DNA of 64,000 nucleotides from Paraflavisolibacter caeni (GTDB taxonomy: Bacteria > Bacteroidota > Bacteroidia > Chitinophagales > Chitinophagaceae), in NCBI RefSeq assembly GCF_025628885.1, contig NZ_JAOTIF010000001.1, positions 620,001 to 684,000 on the forward strand, given 5' to 3'. Within the stretch, counting starts at the first letter, position 1. Each line of letters begins with the position of its first letter. Of the stretch, positions 1 through 10,063 are shown piece after piece. The notes beneath the pieces were generated by a model, which worked only from the letters and a program-made list of their open reading frames with translations, was not told the origin of the DNA and searched no databases. A program made the position numbers and the translations under genes.

Positions 1-1
1 T

Positions 2-1246
2 TTTGGCATCTATCTTACCAAAGCCAAAAATCCCGCTGGTCCTTGGAGTGAGCCAGTGCTGGTGGAAGGCGGTAAAGGACTCATCGATCCCTGTCCGCTC
101 TGGGATGATGATGGGCAGGTGTACCTGGTGCATGCCTATGCCGGCAGCAGGGCAAGTATCAAAAGCATTGTGGTGGTTAAAAAAATGAACGCGGAGGGTA
201 CCAAAACCCTGGATGCGGGTGTGATGGTTTATGACGGTCATGAACTGGACCCTACATTTGAAGGCCCTAAGTTTTACAAGCGTAATGGGTACTACTACAT
301 CTTTGCTCCGGCAGGAGGTGTTCCTACAGGATGGCAGCTGGTACTGCGCTCAAAAAGCGTGTATGGACCCTATGAAAGAAGGGTAGTGATGGACCAGGGC
401 TCTTCTCCCATCAATGGACCCCACCAAGGGGCTTGGGTAACTACCCCTACAGGCGAGGACTGGTTCTTCCACTTCCAGGACAAAGAAGCCTATGGCCGGA
501 TTGTGCACCTGCAACCGATGAAGTGGGTAGGTGACTGGCCAGTGATTGGCGTGGACAAAGATGGAGATGGCAAAGGAGAGCCGGTGCTGACCTACAAAAA
601 GCCCAATGTGGGCAAGAGTTATCCCATAGCTACTCCTCCGGACAGTGATGAATTTAATGGGACAGTGTTGGGGCTGCAGTGGCAGTGGATGGCCAATCCC
701 AAGGGCACCTGGGCGTTCTTGAATACAGCCAAAGGAAGCTTAAGGTTGTTTTCAGATAAGGCAGACAGTGCCCGCAATCTTTGGGATATGCCCAATGTGC
801 TGTTGCAGAAATTTCCCGCAGAGGAGTTCATGGTGACTACGAAGATGATCTTTACCCCTAACAACAAGCTGGAAAATGAAAAGGCGGGACTGACCATCAT
901 GGGCTTCAGCTATGCCAATGTGGCCTTGAAGAGCAAAAAGGATGGGATTTACCTGGTTTATACATTGGGTAAGGATGCCGAAAGAGGTAAACCTGAAGTG
1001 GAGCAGGAGATAATGAAGATGAAGGATTCCACTGTGTTCTTCAGAGTGAAAGTGAGCAAGGGTGGAAAATGTCGCTTTAGTTATAGTGTGGATGGACAGA
1101 AGTACACAGAAGTGGGCGAGGAGTTCACAGCTGAAGTAGGCAGGTGGATCGGTGCGAAGGTGGGGCTGTTCTGCACCAGGCAGACCCAGATCAATGATGC
1201 AGGTTATGCAGACTTCGACTATTTCAGGGTAGAGCCTATTCAGTAA
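2..1246 (+). CDS. GH43-family glycoside hydrolase, 5'-truncated
   Basis: Only the C-terminal 414 residues are present; the frame is open to the left edge (first full codon at base 2), so the start and the catalytic base Asp lie outside. The fragment shows the second half of a five-bladed GH43 propeller. The segment LIDPCPLWDDDG (D29 of the fragment) fits the pKa-modulating Asp, and FEGPKFYKRNGYYY (E87) fits the general acid Glu. From about residue 205 a beta-sandwich of the kind fused to GH43 enzymes begins (SDEFNGTVLGLQWQW, then VGLFCTR near the end). Such two-domain GH43 proteins are usually exported arabinofuranosidases or xylosidases; the exact substrate cannot be read. GH95 follows 161 bases downstream on the same strand, so both probably serve one polysaccharide-utilisation locus. 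Confidence 0.88.
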   Translation, partial: FGIYLTKAKNPAGPWSEPVLVEGGKGLIDPCPLWDDDGQVYLVHAYAGSRASIKSIVVVKKMNAEGTKTLDAGVMVYDGHELDPTFEGPKFYKRNGYYYIFAPAGGVPTGWQLVLRSKSVYGPYERRVVMDQGSSPINGPHQGAWVTTPTGEDWFFHFQDKEAYGRIVHLQPMKWVGDWPVIGVDKDGDGKGEPVLTYKKPNVGKSYPIATPPDSDEFNGTVLGLQWQWMANPKGTWAFLNTAKGSLRLFSDKADSARNLWDMPNVLLQKFPAEEFMVTTKMIFTPNNKLENEKAGLTIMGFSYANVALKSKKDGIYLVYTLGKDAERGKPEVEQEIMKMKDSTVFFRVKVSKGGKCRFSYSVDGQKYTEVGEEFTAEVGRWIGAKVGLFCTRQTQINDAGYADFDYFRVEPIQ

Positions 1247-1407
1247 TCTTTAAATACAGAAAGCAGCAACATAAAAGTTGTAAATACTAATACATCCGCC
1301 GTTAAAAATAAGGTTGTATTCGAAAATGGGGCAAGCGCAGGAATATTCAATATCAATTAGTATTAGCAAAGAATTCAAAACAGGTTAAGACAATTTATAA
1401 GTTTATC

Positions 1408-3876
1408 ATGATCCGGTCGTATATTCTTGTTTTGCTGCTCATTTATGGGCAAGCGTTTTCGCAAAATAATCAGTTATCCAATTTAAAACTTTGGTATCAA
1501 CAGCCTGCATCGAACTGGAATGAGGCGCTTCCCATTGGTAATGGCCGTTTGGGAGCTATGATCTTTGGCAATGTTGCTCAGGAACAATTGCAGCTCAATG
1601 AAGAAACCGTATGGGCCGGAGAGCCAGGCAACAATGTGGTGGAGGGCCTGTATCCAACCATACAGGAAGTTCGCAAATTGATCTTTGAAGGAAAGTATAA
1701 AGAAGCGCAGGAACAGGCGAACAGCAAAATACCCAGGCAGGTTGCTCCGGATAATAATTATGGCATGCCTTACCAGCCTGTAGGTAATCTCTTTATTCAT
1801 TTTCCTGGCCAGGAAAATGCAACAGACTATTACCGTGATCTGGATATTCAAAATGCCATAGCTACAGTTTCTTACAAAGTTGGTGGGGTGGTCTACAGGC
1901 GTGAAATCTTTTCTTCTTTTCCTGACGGGGTGATCATTGTAAGGCTGACTGCCAGTAAACCTAAAAGCATTAACTGCAACCTGGTGATGAACAGTCCGCA
2001 TAAAGTGTACAATGTGAAAGCTGCGGGTAGCAAACTTATACTTTCCGGAAAAAGCGGTGATGTTGACAATAAAAAAGGGCGGATACAATTTGAGGCGCAG
2101 GTGCAGCCCAAAGTAGAAGGGGGAAGCGTGCGCACAACAGATAGCAGTCTGCAAATCAGGGGTGCTGATGTAGCCACTCTTTATATTTCCATTGGTACTA
2201 ACTTTAAGACTTATAAAGACCTCAGTGGCGATGCAGCCGCAAAAGCAGCAATGTTCCTTTCTAATGCTGTGCGCAAGCAATATGCTACAGCCAGGGCAGA
2301 ACATATCAAGAGTTTCCGCAAGTATTTTGACCGGGTTTCTTTGGATCTGGGTGTTACGGAGGCTGCAAGAAAGCCTACCAATGTCCGTATAGCGGAATTT
2401 GCTTCAGGCAATGACCCACATTTAGCGGCGCTTTACTTTCAATTTGGACGTTACCTGTTGATTTCCTGTTCCCAGCCAGGTACGCAACCAGCCAATTTGC
2501 AGGGTATCTGGAATGATAAGGTGTCCCCACCCTGGGATAGCAAGTACACCATCAACATTAACACAGAAATGAATTACTGGCCTGCCGAAGTCACTAATTT
2601 GCCAGAAATGCACCAGCCGCTTTTCGGCATGCTTAAGGATCTGGCACAGACCGGGAAAGAAAGTGCCTCCAAAATGTACGAGGCGCGGGGTTGGGCTGTT
2701 CACCACAATACTGACCTGTGGAGAATCACTGGTCCGGTAGATGGTGCTTTTTATGGCTTGTGGCCCATGGGCGGAGCCTGGCTGAGTCAACATCTATGGC
2801 AGCATTATCTGTACACCGGTGATAAGGCTTTTTTAAAGGAGGTATACCCTGTTGTAAAGGGGGCAGCCATTTTTTACGTGGATGTTTTGCAGGAAGAACC
2901 TAAAAACAAATGGCTGGTGGTGGCTCCTTCCATGTCGCCGGAAAACTCTTACCAGAGTGGTGTTTCTATAGCTGCCGGGACTACCATGGACAACCAACTG
3001 GTGTTTGATGTATTTTCCAATGCTATCAGGGCGGCCCAGATATTGGGTACTGATGGCGCTTTTGCTGATACCTTACAAACCATGATCCAAAGACTGCCAC
3101 CTATGCAAATAGGCCAGCACAGTCAATTGCAGGAGTGGATGCAGGATTGGGACAGGCCCAATGACAAGCACCGTCACATTTCGCATTTGTATGGCTTGTA
3201 TCCAAGTAATCAGATCTCTCCATACCGCCATCCGGAATTGTTTGACGCGGCCAGAACTTCCCTGGTGTACAGGGGTGATGTATCGACCGGCTGGTCCATG
3301 GGCTGGAAAGTGAACTGGTGGGCACGCCTGCTCGATGGAAATCGAGCTTACAAGCTGATAGCCGACCAGTTGACGCCTGCGCCTATAGAAGCAAAAAGTG
3401 AACATGGCGGTACTTATCCTAATTTATTTGATGCCCATCCTCCTTTCCAGATCGACGGTAATTTTGGTTGTACGGCAGGCATTGCCGAAATGCTGCTACA
3501 GTCTCATGATGGAGCTATTCATATTTTGCCAGCCTTGCCAGATGCATGGCCCAATGGCACTGTAAAGGGGCTTGTGGCGAGAGGAGGTTTTTTGCTGGAT
3601 ATAAGCTGGAAGGAAGGGAAAGTTAGCCAGGTGAAGGTGACGTCTAAATTAGGAGGTAATTGCAGGATCAGGGTATATGATCCACTGAGCGTTTTGGGCC
3701 AGGTACCATTTAAAGAAGCAAAAGGGGTGAATCCGAATTCTTTTTATACCGTAGCGCAGATTAAGGACCCCCTCATTTCAGAGAAGGCAAAGTTGAATAA
3801 ACCTCAATTGAAGAAAACGTACGAGTATGACCTGTCAACACAGGCAAATAGGGTGTATATACTTAGGTCATTATAA
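1408..3876 (+). CDS. GH95 glycoside hydrolase (alpha-L-fucosidase / alpha-L-galactosidase type)
   Basis: This 822-residue protein starts with a signal peptide ([19 protein letters not shown]). It opens the N-terminal beta-domain with the family signature [18 protein letters not shown] and [11 protein letters not shown]. The (alpha/alpha)6 catalytic domain carries every residue expected by comparison with Bifidobacterium AfcA: the Asn pair in [10 protein letters not shown] (N383, N385), the acid Glu in SPEN (E512) and the Asp in IDGNFG (D683). Family members release alpha-1,2-fucose or alpha-galactose from xyloglucan, pectin side chains or glycans; the substrate here is inferred from the pectate lyase at the end of the locus. 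The length is normal for the family. A strong terminator lies 37 bases after the stop, so transcription probably ends here. Confidence 0.93.
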   Translation: MIRSYILVLLLIYGQAFSQNNQLSNLKLWYQQPASNWNEALPIGNGRLGAMIFGNVAQEQLQLNEETVWAGEPGNNVVEGLYPTIQEVRKLIFEGKYKEAQEQANSKIPRQVAPDNNYGMPYQPVGNLFIHFPGQENATDYYRDLDIQNAIATVSYKVGGVVYRREIFSSFPDGVIIVRLTASKPKSINCNLVMNSPHKVYNVKAAGSKLILSGKSGDVDNKKGRIQFEAQVQPKVEGGSVRTTDSSLQIRGADVATLYISIGTNFKTYKDLSGDAAAKAAMFLSNAVRKQYATARAEHIKSFRKYFDRVSLDLGVTEAARKPTNVRIAEFASGNDPHLAALYFQFGRYLLISCSQPGTQPANLQGIWNDKVSPPWDSKYTININTEMNYWPAEVTNLPEMHQPLFGMLKDLAQTGKESASKMYEARGWAVHHNTDLWRITGPVDGAFYGLWPMGGAWLSQHLWQHYLYTGDKAFLKEVYPVVKGAAIFYVDVLQEEPKNKWLVVAPSMSPENSYQSGVSIAAGTTMDNQLVFDVFSNAIRAAQILGTDGAFADTLQTMIQRLPPMQIGQHSQLQEWMQDWDRPNDKHRHISHLYGLYPSNQISPYRHPELFDAARTSLVYRGDVSTGWSMGWKVNWWARLLDGNRAYKLIADQLTPAPIEAKSEHGGTYPNLFDAHPPFQIDGNFGCTAGIAEMLLQSHDGAIHILPALPDAWPNGTVKGLVARGGFLLDISWKEGKVSQVKVTSKLGGNCRIRVYDPLSVLGQVPFKEAKGVNPNSFYTVAQIKDPLISEKAKLNKPQLKKTYEYDLSTQANRVYILRSL

Positions 3877-3912
3877 AATAGTAAAACAAAAAAACTGTTT
3901 CGAATGGCAAGC

Positions 3913-3945
3913 AAAGGAGGGGGGAACCCCTCCTTTTATTTTTAA
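3913..3945 (+). terminator. Rho-independent terminator after GH95
   Basis: A perfect 10-bp stem (arms 3913-3922 and 3927-3936, AAAGGAGGGG) closes on a GGAA tetraloop and is followed by a T-rich run (TTTTATTTTT). It separates the glycosidase genes from the SusC/D genes downstream. Confidence 0.85.
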
Positions 3946-4140
3946 TAAAATAAGGTTTGAGAAATGACTGACTGGAGCGTTGTAACAATTCTTTACAACT
4001 TCGTTTACACCAAATAATTGCCAGATTTGGATTATCGCCATAACTTAGAATTTTGAATTTATGCCAAAGATTGCTTTTGACTGTTCATATAAGAATCGTT
4101 TATCAATCTTCTCTTCTAAAATTTAGGTAATTGGGATCTA

Positions 4141-7100
4141 ATGAGAGTAATAGTGTTTCTGGTTGCCATATTATTTTCTTTTGGGGGAGCGAGGTTGTCT
4201 GCTCAAGGAGTGAGTTTACGAGAAAAGAATAGTAAACTTGAAAAAGTTTTCAAACAAATAACAAACCAAACTGGTTACTCATTTTTTTATGCTGATGGTC
4301 TTCTGAAAAAATACGATAAAGTAACCGTCTCAATTGAAAATGCATCATTAGAACAGGCTCTAACACTTTGTTTTTCAAAACTACCTTTAACTTACGCTAT
4401 AGTTGATAAGACAATCGTTGTAAAAGAAGCGATCATCGATAAGCCTGTTGCTCCCGTAAGTGATACGAACCTATTATCTCCCATAAAAATTTCAGGAAAA
4501 GTAGTCAATGTTAAAGGAGAACCGCTAGCGGCTGCTACTATTATTGAAAAGGGTACAAAAAATGCAACAGTAGCTAATGAAAATGGCAGTTTCACCATTA
4601 CTGTTTCAGATACTACATCTATATTAATCATTTCTTATGTGCATAAAGAGTCGAAAGAAGTTGTAATTGGACATAAAAACAATCTTACCATAAAGCTTCA
4701 GGATGCTGAAAGCAAGATTGAAGATGTAGTAGTCATAGGTTATGAAGTCGTCCGTCCCAGAGATTTAATGGCTTCTGTATCCAGCGTTCAAGCTAAGGAA
4801 TTGAAGGATAACCCTTTAAACTCTTTGGTTAGCGTTTTGCAGGGCAGACTGGCAGGCGTGCAGATTAGTCTTTCGGATGGAGCTCCCGGTGCTGAAGCTA
4901 CTATAAATATCAGGGGCCGGAATTCCATTACGGGTGATGGCAGCCCATTATACATCGTAGATGGCATGCCTGTTGAGCATGCACTGGATGTTTTGAATCC
5001 GCAAGATATAGAATCGGTATATGCTTTGAAAGACGCAGCTTCAACCGCAATATATGGTGCCAGGGGAGCGAATGGCGTTTTGGTAATTACAACAAAAGGC
5101 GGAAAGAACACCAACGGTAAAATCCAGGTTTCCTATAATGGTTCTGTTGGCGTACAGCAATTGGCATCAAAGCTGGATATGATGGATCCTTACGAATTTG
5201 TTTTATATCAGTGGGAGAGAGCTTTATGGAGAAATGATACTTCTGTAATCAGCCGCTATACCGGTAATATGGGCAATTTTGGTTCCATTAAAAACTATTA
5301 CGGCAAGATAACTGGTTACGATTGGCAGGAAAAAACAATGGGTAGAGATGCTTTGCAACATTCGAATAATATCAGTATTTCGAGAGGCGATCATAAAAAT
5401 ACTTACAATCTGAGCCTGACCGGCAATCACCAGGATGGTATTTTACTTAACTCTGATTTAGAGCGTAGATCAGCAAATTTTAAATTTGACCATAAGGCCA
5501 ATAGTAAACTTAGAGCTGGGTTCAATTTCCGGTACACTTATCAGAGGATAAACGGTGCCGGCACTTCTAATGAAGGGGGCGCAGGTTCTAACAGGTTGCG
5601 AAATTATATTCGATACCGCCCTTTGCTTCTCGAAGACCATCCGGAGGATTTCTATGACCCGAACTTAGATATCAGCAATGCTGGAAATGGGCTCAATATC
5701 ATTAATCCACTGCTGCTTTCTGCTGCTGAAGTCAGAAGAAGGTATACGAATGTTTATTTCATGAGTGGTTATTTACAGTACAAGCTTGTAAAGAATTTAC
5801 AGTTCAGGACAACCTTAGGTTATGACGTCACTTTGAGTAATTATAAGTTTTTTGATGATACGATCACGCTCGCTTCAAAAACTAACCAGAAGCAGCCTCT
5901 TGTTTATCTAGGCAATACCAGCCGGAAATCATTTACTAATTCGAATGTATTTACCTATTCAAATCCCCAGCTTTTTAATAGTAAACATGCGCTGACCATT
6001 CTTTTGGGACAAGAAACGCAGCAGAGTGTTGAAAACAGCTTCGCACAGGAAATTCGCTGGTTTCCTGTTGGTATTTCTGCTGACGAAGCATTCAATAATC
6101 TTCAATTAGCAGCAACATCTTCAGGAACTTTAATTCAGCCCAATCCTGTTTCCAGCGAAGAGCCATATAGGGGTGCATCTTTTTTCTCAACAATAGATTA
6201 TAATTATGATAAAAGATATCTGCTGAAATTTACGATACGCGCAGATGGCACTTCCATTTTTTCTCCCTCCAATATGTGGGGTTATTTTCCCTCTGTTTCT
6301 TTTGCGTGGCGTCTGGGGAATGAGCGGTTCTTTAGTAATATGCCTTTCGTTAATGACCTTAAATTAAGGCTTTCTTATGGAACTTCAGGCAACAACCGTA
6401 TTGATCCTTTTGCTTATAGAACTACATATGTTTCCTCTTTCAATGGTGGTTATGGTTTGAATAATATTTTGAACAGCACCTTTATTCCTAATAATCTGGG
6501 AAACGAGCGGTTAAAGTGGGAAAAGATCATTTCTCAAAATATTGGTATAGATGCCAGTTTGCTACATAACAAGTTCAATATCTCTGTAGATGCATATTCC
6601 AACAAATCTGAGGATCTCTTATTATATAATGCTATACCAACCTCCAGTGGATACACAAATCAGTTTCAAAATATTGGTACCACTCAAAACAAGGGTATCG
6701 AATTGCAACTATCCTCTCAAATTGTCCGCAAAGGCGATTTCAGCTGGAACTTGGATTTTAACATCGCATTTAATAAAAACAAGGTTGTATCCTTAGGCAA
6801 TAATCAGCAATTATTGCGGAACTCTGGCTGGTTCAGCACCGCTAACTTTCCTGCTGATTATATTTTGCAAGTGGGGAAGGAAACTGGTTTGATGTACGGC
6901 CTGGTCAATGATGGTTTTTTTACAGTTGATGATTTTGATGTAAAGCCTTATTCCAACACGTCGTACTCGCAATTCCAATATGAATATACATTGAAAGCCG
7001 GTATAGCTGATCACAGCAAGGTGTTAAGTGACCGTGTTCAGCCAGGATCGCCAAAATTCAAGGATATTAATGGTGATGGCGTGATCGATTTGGACAATGA

Positions 7101-7701
7101 CCGTACTATTATTGGTCATGCACAACCCGACTTTTTTGGAGGATTCACACAAAACTTCTCCTACAAGAATTTCGATCTGAGTCTTTTTCTGAACTTTTCT
7201 TATGGAAATGATATTTTCAATGCTAACAAGCTGGAATACAGTAATGCGGTAGGCAACGATATTAACCTACTTTCCATAATGAAAGACCGGTGGAAAATGA
7301 TTGATGCCAATGGTCAATTGATTCAGGCTGTTGTGAACAATGCAGTAGTTGGTATTGATCCCAAGCTATTAGCTGAAACAAATGCCCATGCAAAAATCTG
7401 GTTTCCATCAACCGGAACTGTAAGTTTCAATCCTCAAAAGTTTGCTGTAGAAGATGGTTCTTATTTACGTGTCAACAATGTAACACTTGGGTATAGTCTG
7501 CCAAAAGCTTTGTTGAATAGGTTGAAGCTCAATCGTTTAAGGTTTTATATTACAGCGAATAATCCCATGTTGTTTACCCAATACACCGGTTTCGACCCGG
7601 ATGTAAATGCACGAAGAAATGATCCCACAACAATGGGGGTTGACTACTCTGCTTATCCCAGGGCACGGACCTTTGTCTCTGGCGTTAATTTAACTTTTTA
7701 A
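4141..7701 (+). CDS. SusC-like TonB-dependent outer-membrane transporter with N-terminal STN domain
   Basis: This 1186-residue protein is the transport half of a SusC/D complex that imports oligosaccharides with TonB energy. After a signal peptide (to about residue 22), residues 23-100 form an STN (secretin/TonB N-terminal) domain (SLREKNSKLEKVFKQI, then FFYADGLLKKYDKVTVSI). A carboxypeptidase-regulatory-like beta-sandwich follows (ISGKVVNVKGEPL, about 116-195), then a TonB-box-like stretch (IEDVVVIGYEV), the plug (LQGRLAGVQI, SPLYIVDGMPV, ANGVLVITTKGG) and the barrel ending in VSGVNLTF. In this family an STN domain normally talks to a FecR-type anti-sigma factor, yet none lies nearby. The gene is visibly AT-rich (for example 18 G/C in the 60 bases from 4201). 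SusD follows after 29 bases. The substrate is not readable. Confidence 0.93.
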   Translation: MRVIVFLVAILFSFGGARLSAQGVSLREKNSKLEKVFKQITNQTGYSFFYADGLLKKYDKVTVSIENASLEQALTLCFSKLPLTYAIVDKTIVVKEAIIDKPVAPVSDTNLLSPIKISGKVVNVKGEPLAAATIIEKGTKNATVANENGSFTITVSDTTSILIISYVHKESKEVVIGHKNNLTIKLQDAESKIEDVVVIGYEVVRPRDLMASVSSVQAKELKDNPLNSLVSVLQGRLAGVQISLSDGAPGAEATINIRGRNSITGDGSPLYIVDGMPVEHALDVLNPQDIESVYALKDAASTAIYGARGANGVLVITTKGGKNTNGKIQVSYNGSVGVQQLASKLDMMDPYEFVLYQWERALWRNDTSVISRYTGNMGNFGSIKNYYGKITGYDWQEKTMGRDALQHSNNISISRGDHKNTYNLSLTGNHQDGILLNSDLERRSANFKFDHKANSKLRAGFNFRYTYQRINGAGTSNEGGAGSNRLRNYIRYRPLLLEDHPEDFYDPNLDISNAGNGLNIINPLLLSAAEVRRRYTNVYFMSGYLQYKLVKNLQFRTTLGYDVTLSNYKFFDDTITLASKTNQKQPLVYLGNTSRKSFTNSNVFTYSNPQLFNSKHALTILLGQETQQSVENSFAQEIRWFPVGISADEAFNNLQLAATSSGTLIQPNPVSSEEPYRGASFFSTIDYNYDKRYLLKFTIRADGTSIFSPSNMWGYFPSVSFAWRLGNERFFSNMPFVNDLKLRLSYGTSGNNRIDPFAYRTTYVSSFNGGYGLNNILNSTFIPNNLGNERLKWEKIISQNIGIDASLLHNKFNISVDAYSNKSEDLLLYNAIPTSSGYTNQFQNIGTTQNKGIELQLSSQIVRKGDFSWNLDFNIAFNKNKVVSLGNNQQLLRNSGWFSTANFPADYILQVGKETGLMYGLVNDGFFTVDDFDVKPYSNTSYSQFQYEYTLKAGIADHSKVLSDRVQPGSPKFKDINGDGVIDLDNDRTIIGHAQPDFFGGFTQNFSYKNFDLSLFLNFSYGNDIFNANKLEYSNAVGNDINLLSIMKDRWKMIDANGQLIQAVVNNAVVGIDPKLLAETNAHAKIWFPSTGTVSFNPQKFAVEDGSYLRVNNVTLGYSLPKALLNRLKLNRLRFYITANNPMLFTQYTGFDPDVNARRNDPTTMGVDYSAYPRARTFVSGVNLTF

Positions 7702-7730
7702 ATAAGCTTTATCTATAATTTATTAGTGTT

Positions 7731-9647
7731 ATGCAAACGATGAACAAAAAACTTTTGATCAAAACAGTCCTTCTCATTTTGATTTGTAGCCATTTTGCAT
7801 CGTGTAAAAAATTTCTTTCTCCGGAAGCCGTTTCCTCTTTTGATGCTACTTATGTTTTTGACAATATGCCCAATGCCAGGAAAGCGTTGCTTGGCGCGTA
7901 TGGTCCCATGGCAGGGGATTTTGGTTATGGCATCCGCCTAAGCGGTTATTGGCCATATGACACAGACGAAATACAAAAGGGTACCAATACACAGACAAAT
8001 GATGAAGGCCAGCTTTTGGCAAAGTACCTGGGTATTCCTGGAAATCTTCAGATTACGAACCCATTCAACCAATTGTATCAGGGTGTTGAAAGGGCTAATC
8101 TGTGTATTTACAATATACCAAAAATGGAGTTGTACAAAAGTGGAAGCCCTTTGCAACAAGCTCAATTGAAGCGAATGCATGGTGAAGCATTGGTGTTAAG
8201 AGCCCAGTACTTATATGAGCTTTGCCGCAATTTTGGCGATATACCTGTACAATGGCAACCTTCACAATTTGAGACCGATTTGTTTAAATCCCGTACTAGT
8301 CGTGACAGCATTTATGACCAACTATTGTCTGATCTGGCGCTGGCGCAAACCTTATTACCCTGGAGAACAGAAGTGACCTCTATCGGAGATGCTGTAGATG
8401 AAAGGTTTACAAAAGGTACTGCGAAAGCACTGCGAGCAAAAATAGCTTTAACCAGGGGCGGGTATTCTTTACCGGTTACAGGAGGGGCATTGATCCGTCC
8501 TTCTAATTATCTGGATTTTTATAAAATTGCTCATGATGAGTGTGCAGAAATTTTAGCACATCCCGATCAACATTCATTATTGTCATCTTATAAAAGCATC
8601 TTTAAAGACTATTTGCTTGCGCACAATACCAATGATCCGGCAGGTGAATTTATGATGGTGGCCTCTATGGCATATGGGAGCAATGCAGATAGTAAATTGG
8701 GGATTCAGACTGGTACCAGAGTGAATGGAGTAGGAGGAGGCAACTTAAATATTTTGCCCACCTATTTTTATATGTTTGATTCAACAGATGTCAGGAGAGA
8801 TGTCACTTGCGTGCCGTACGAAATCACCTTTGATACCATTAAAACCGGCCATTCCATCAATGCCATCAATGATGGTAAATTCAGAAAAGAATGGGTAACC
8901 AACCCCAGTTATGTGTTCAGTGCCGGTAATTCTACCACATCAAACAGGCCTGCAACGAACAATAGTTTACAAAATATGCAGTTAAGCTGGCCGCTTATCC
9001 GATTCGCTGATGTTTTGTTATGGTTTGCTGAGACTGAAAATGAATTGAATAATGGGCCGACAACTGCTGCCATTGAAGCAGTACGGAAAGTAAATTTAAG
9101 GGGACATGGTGGAACATATAAAGAGACACCCCCAGTGATCCCCACTTCCGGAAAAGAAGCTTTCTTTAAATATTTAGTAAAGGAAAGAATGTTAGAGTTT
9201 GGTGGTGAGGGTATCAGGAAATATGATTTGATCCGTTGGAACCTTTTGGCAACTGCTATTACAGAAACCAGGGCCAGGCTTAATACGTGGGCTACAACTA
9301 CAACTTCTTCCCGCCCTGCATTTACACCTTTTACTTATATGGAAGATGGCCCTGCATATGCTAAAGATGCCTCTCAATTGCCTTCTTATCTATATTTTGT
9401 CGACAAGCCGATGCGGTCTAATGTAGATGATTTCAACCCCTTCTTAAACTCATTTTACAAACCTAGTCCTGCTATTAGTGCTCCTGCAGGACAAACAAGG
9501 GTAAACTGGTGGTTGGGAGGAAGCAGTCATCAAAGATTTGCGAGCGCCTTTGCCATGGGTTTTACACCAGGTAAAAGTGAGCTTTTGCCTATCCCTCAAA
9601 CCCAACGTGACGTAAATCCCAACCTCAGTCAGAATGCTGGTTATTAA
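7731..9647 (+). CDS. SusD-like surface glycan-binding lipoprotein
   Basis: The protein has 638 residues and a lipoprotein signal (hydrophobic stretch then HFASC; Cys at about residue 26), followed by KKFLSPEAVSSFDATYVF, a typical mature SusD start. TPR-like helices include GEALVLRAQYLYELCRNFGDIPV, and the C-terminal half has the usual WPLIRFADVLLWFAETENE and EFGGEGIRKYDLIRWNLL segments. SusD proteins cap the SusC pore and bind the glycan. ATG codons at 7731 and 7740 are both possible; the second gives the classic MNKKLL signal start. It is co-transcribed with the SusC gene 29 bases upstream. Confidence 0.93.
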   Translation: MQTMNKKLLIKTVLLILICSHFASCKKFLSPEAVSSFDATYVFDNMPNARKALLGAYGPMAGDFGYGIRLSGYWPYDTDEIQKGTNTQTNDEGQLLAKYLGIPGNLQITNPFNQLYQGVERANLCIYNIPKMELYKSGSPLQQAQLKRMHGEALVLRAQYLYELCRNFGDIPVQWQPSQFETDLFKSRTSRDSIYDQLLSDLALAQTLLPWRTEVTSIGDAVDERFTKGTAKALRAKIALTRGGYSLPVTGGALIRPSNYLDFYKIAHDECAEILAHPDQHSLLSSYKSIFKDYLLAHNTNDPAGEFMMVASMAYGSNADSKLGIQTGTRVNGVGGGNLNILPTYFYMFDSTDVRRDVTCVPYEITFDTIKTGHSINAINDGKFRKEWVTNPSYVFSAGNSTTSNRPATNNSLQNMQLSWPLIRFADVLLWFAETENELNNGPTTAAIEAVRKVNLRGHGGTYKETPPVIPTSGKEAFFKYLVKERMLEFGGEGIRKYDLIRWNLLATAITETRARLNTWATTTTSSRPAFTPFTYMEDGPAYAKDASQLPSYLYFVDKPMRSNVDDFNPFLNSFYKPSPAISAPAGQTRVNWWLGGSSHQRFASAFAMGFTPGKSELLPIPQTQRDVNPNLSQNAGY

Positions 9648-10063
9648 GCTCCATATGTAAGTTTAAAAAAAATATTCAACGGCAGTACCCCTATTTTGAT
9701 CTTGTTGCGTCTTTAATGATTAAAGCTTTAATGAAGCCAGGTGGTTCATTAGCAGGAATGATCATTATTAATTCAAACTGAACGCAACTATGAATTTGAT
9801 TGCTTGTGGCAAAACATTGACTACACGATTTTTTCTAAGCCCAGGTGCTTCATCTGGTTAGCATGATGTGTTAGTAAAACGGTTGTAACATGCATATCTC
9901 ACCAGAAACATGCATTGCAAACGATGCCTGTCGCATTGTCTTCTACATTACAACCTCTTCCCAAACTTCTCGATTTTTTACCCCAGCGACCATGAGATGC
10001 CATTCCGGTAAAGGGAATTCTATGTATATCAATATAAACTTTTTAAACACTAAAGCTTAGAAT
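9648..10063. other. 416-base gap between two SusCD operons
   Basis: No coding frame is supported. Visible structure: a 14-base palindrome ATTAAAGCTTTAAT (9719-9732); an imperfect direct repeat, AAGCCAGGTGGTTCATTAGCA at 9734-9754 against a related 27-base copy at 9837-9863; and the 9-mer AACATGCAT twice (9887-9895 and 9907-9915), 20 bases apart. The gap probably contains the promoter of the downstream SusC operon, but no convincing -33/-7 pair was found. Confidence 0.5.

Noticed and set aside
1483-2304. 273-codon open frame on minus inside GH95
   Set aside because: Antisense to a well-supported GH95 gene with intact catalytic residues.
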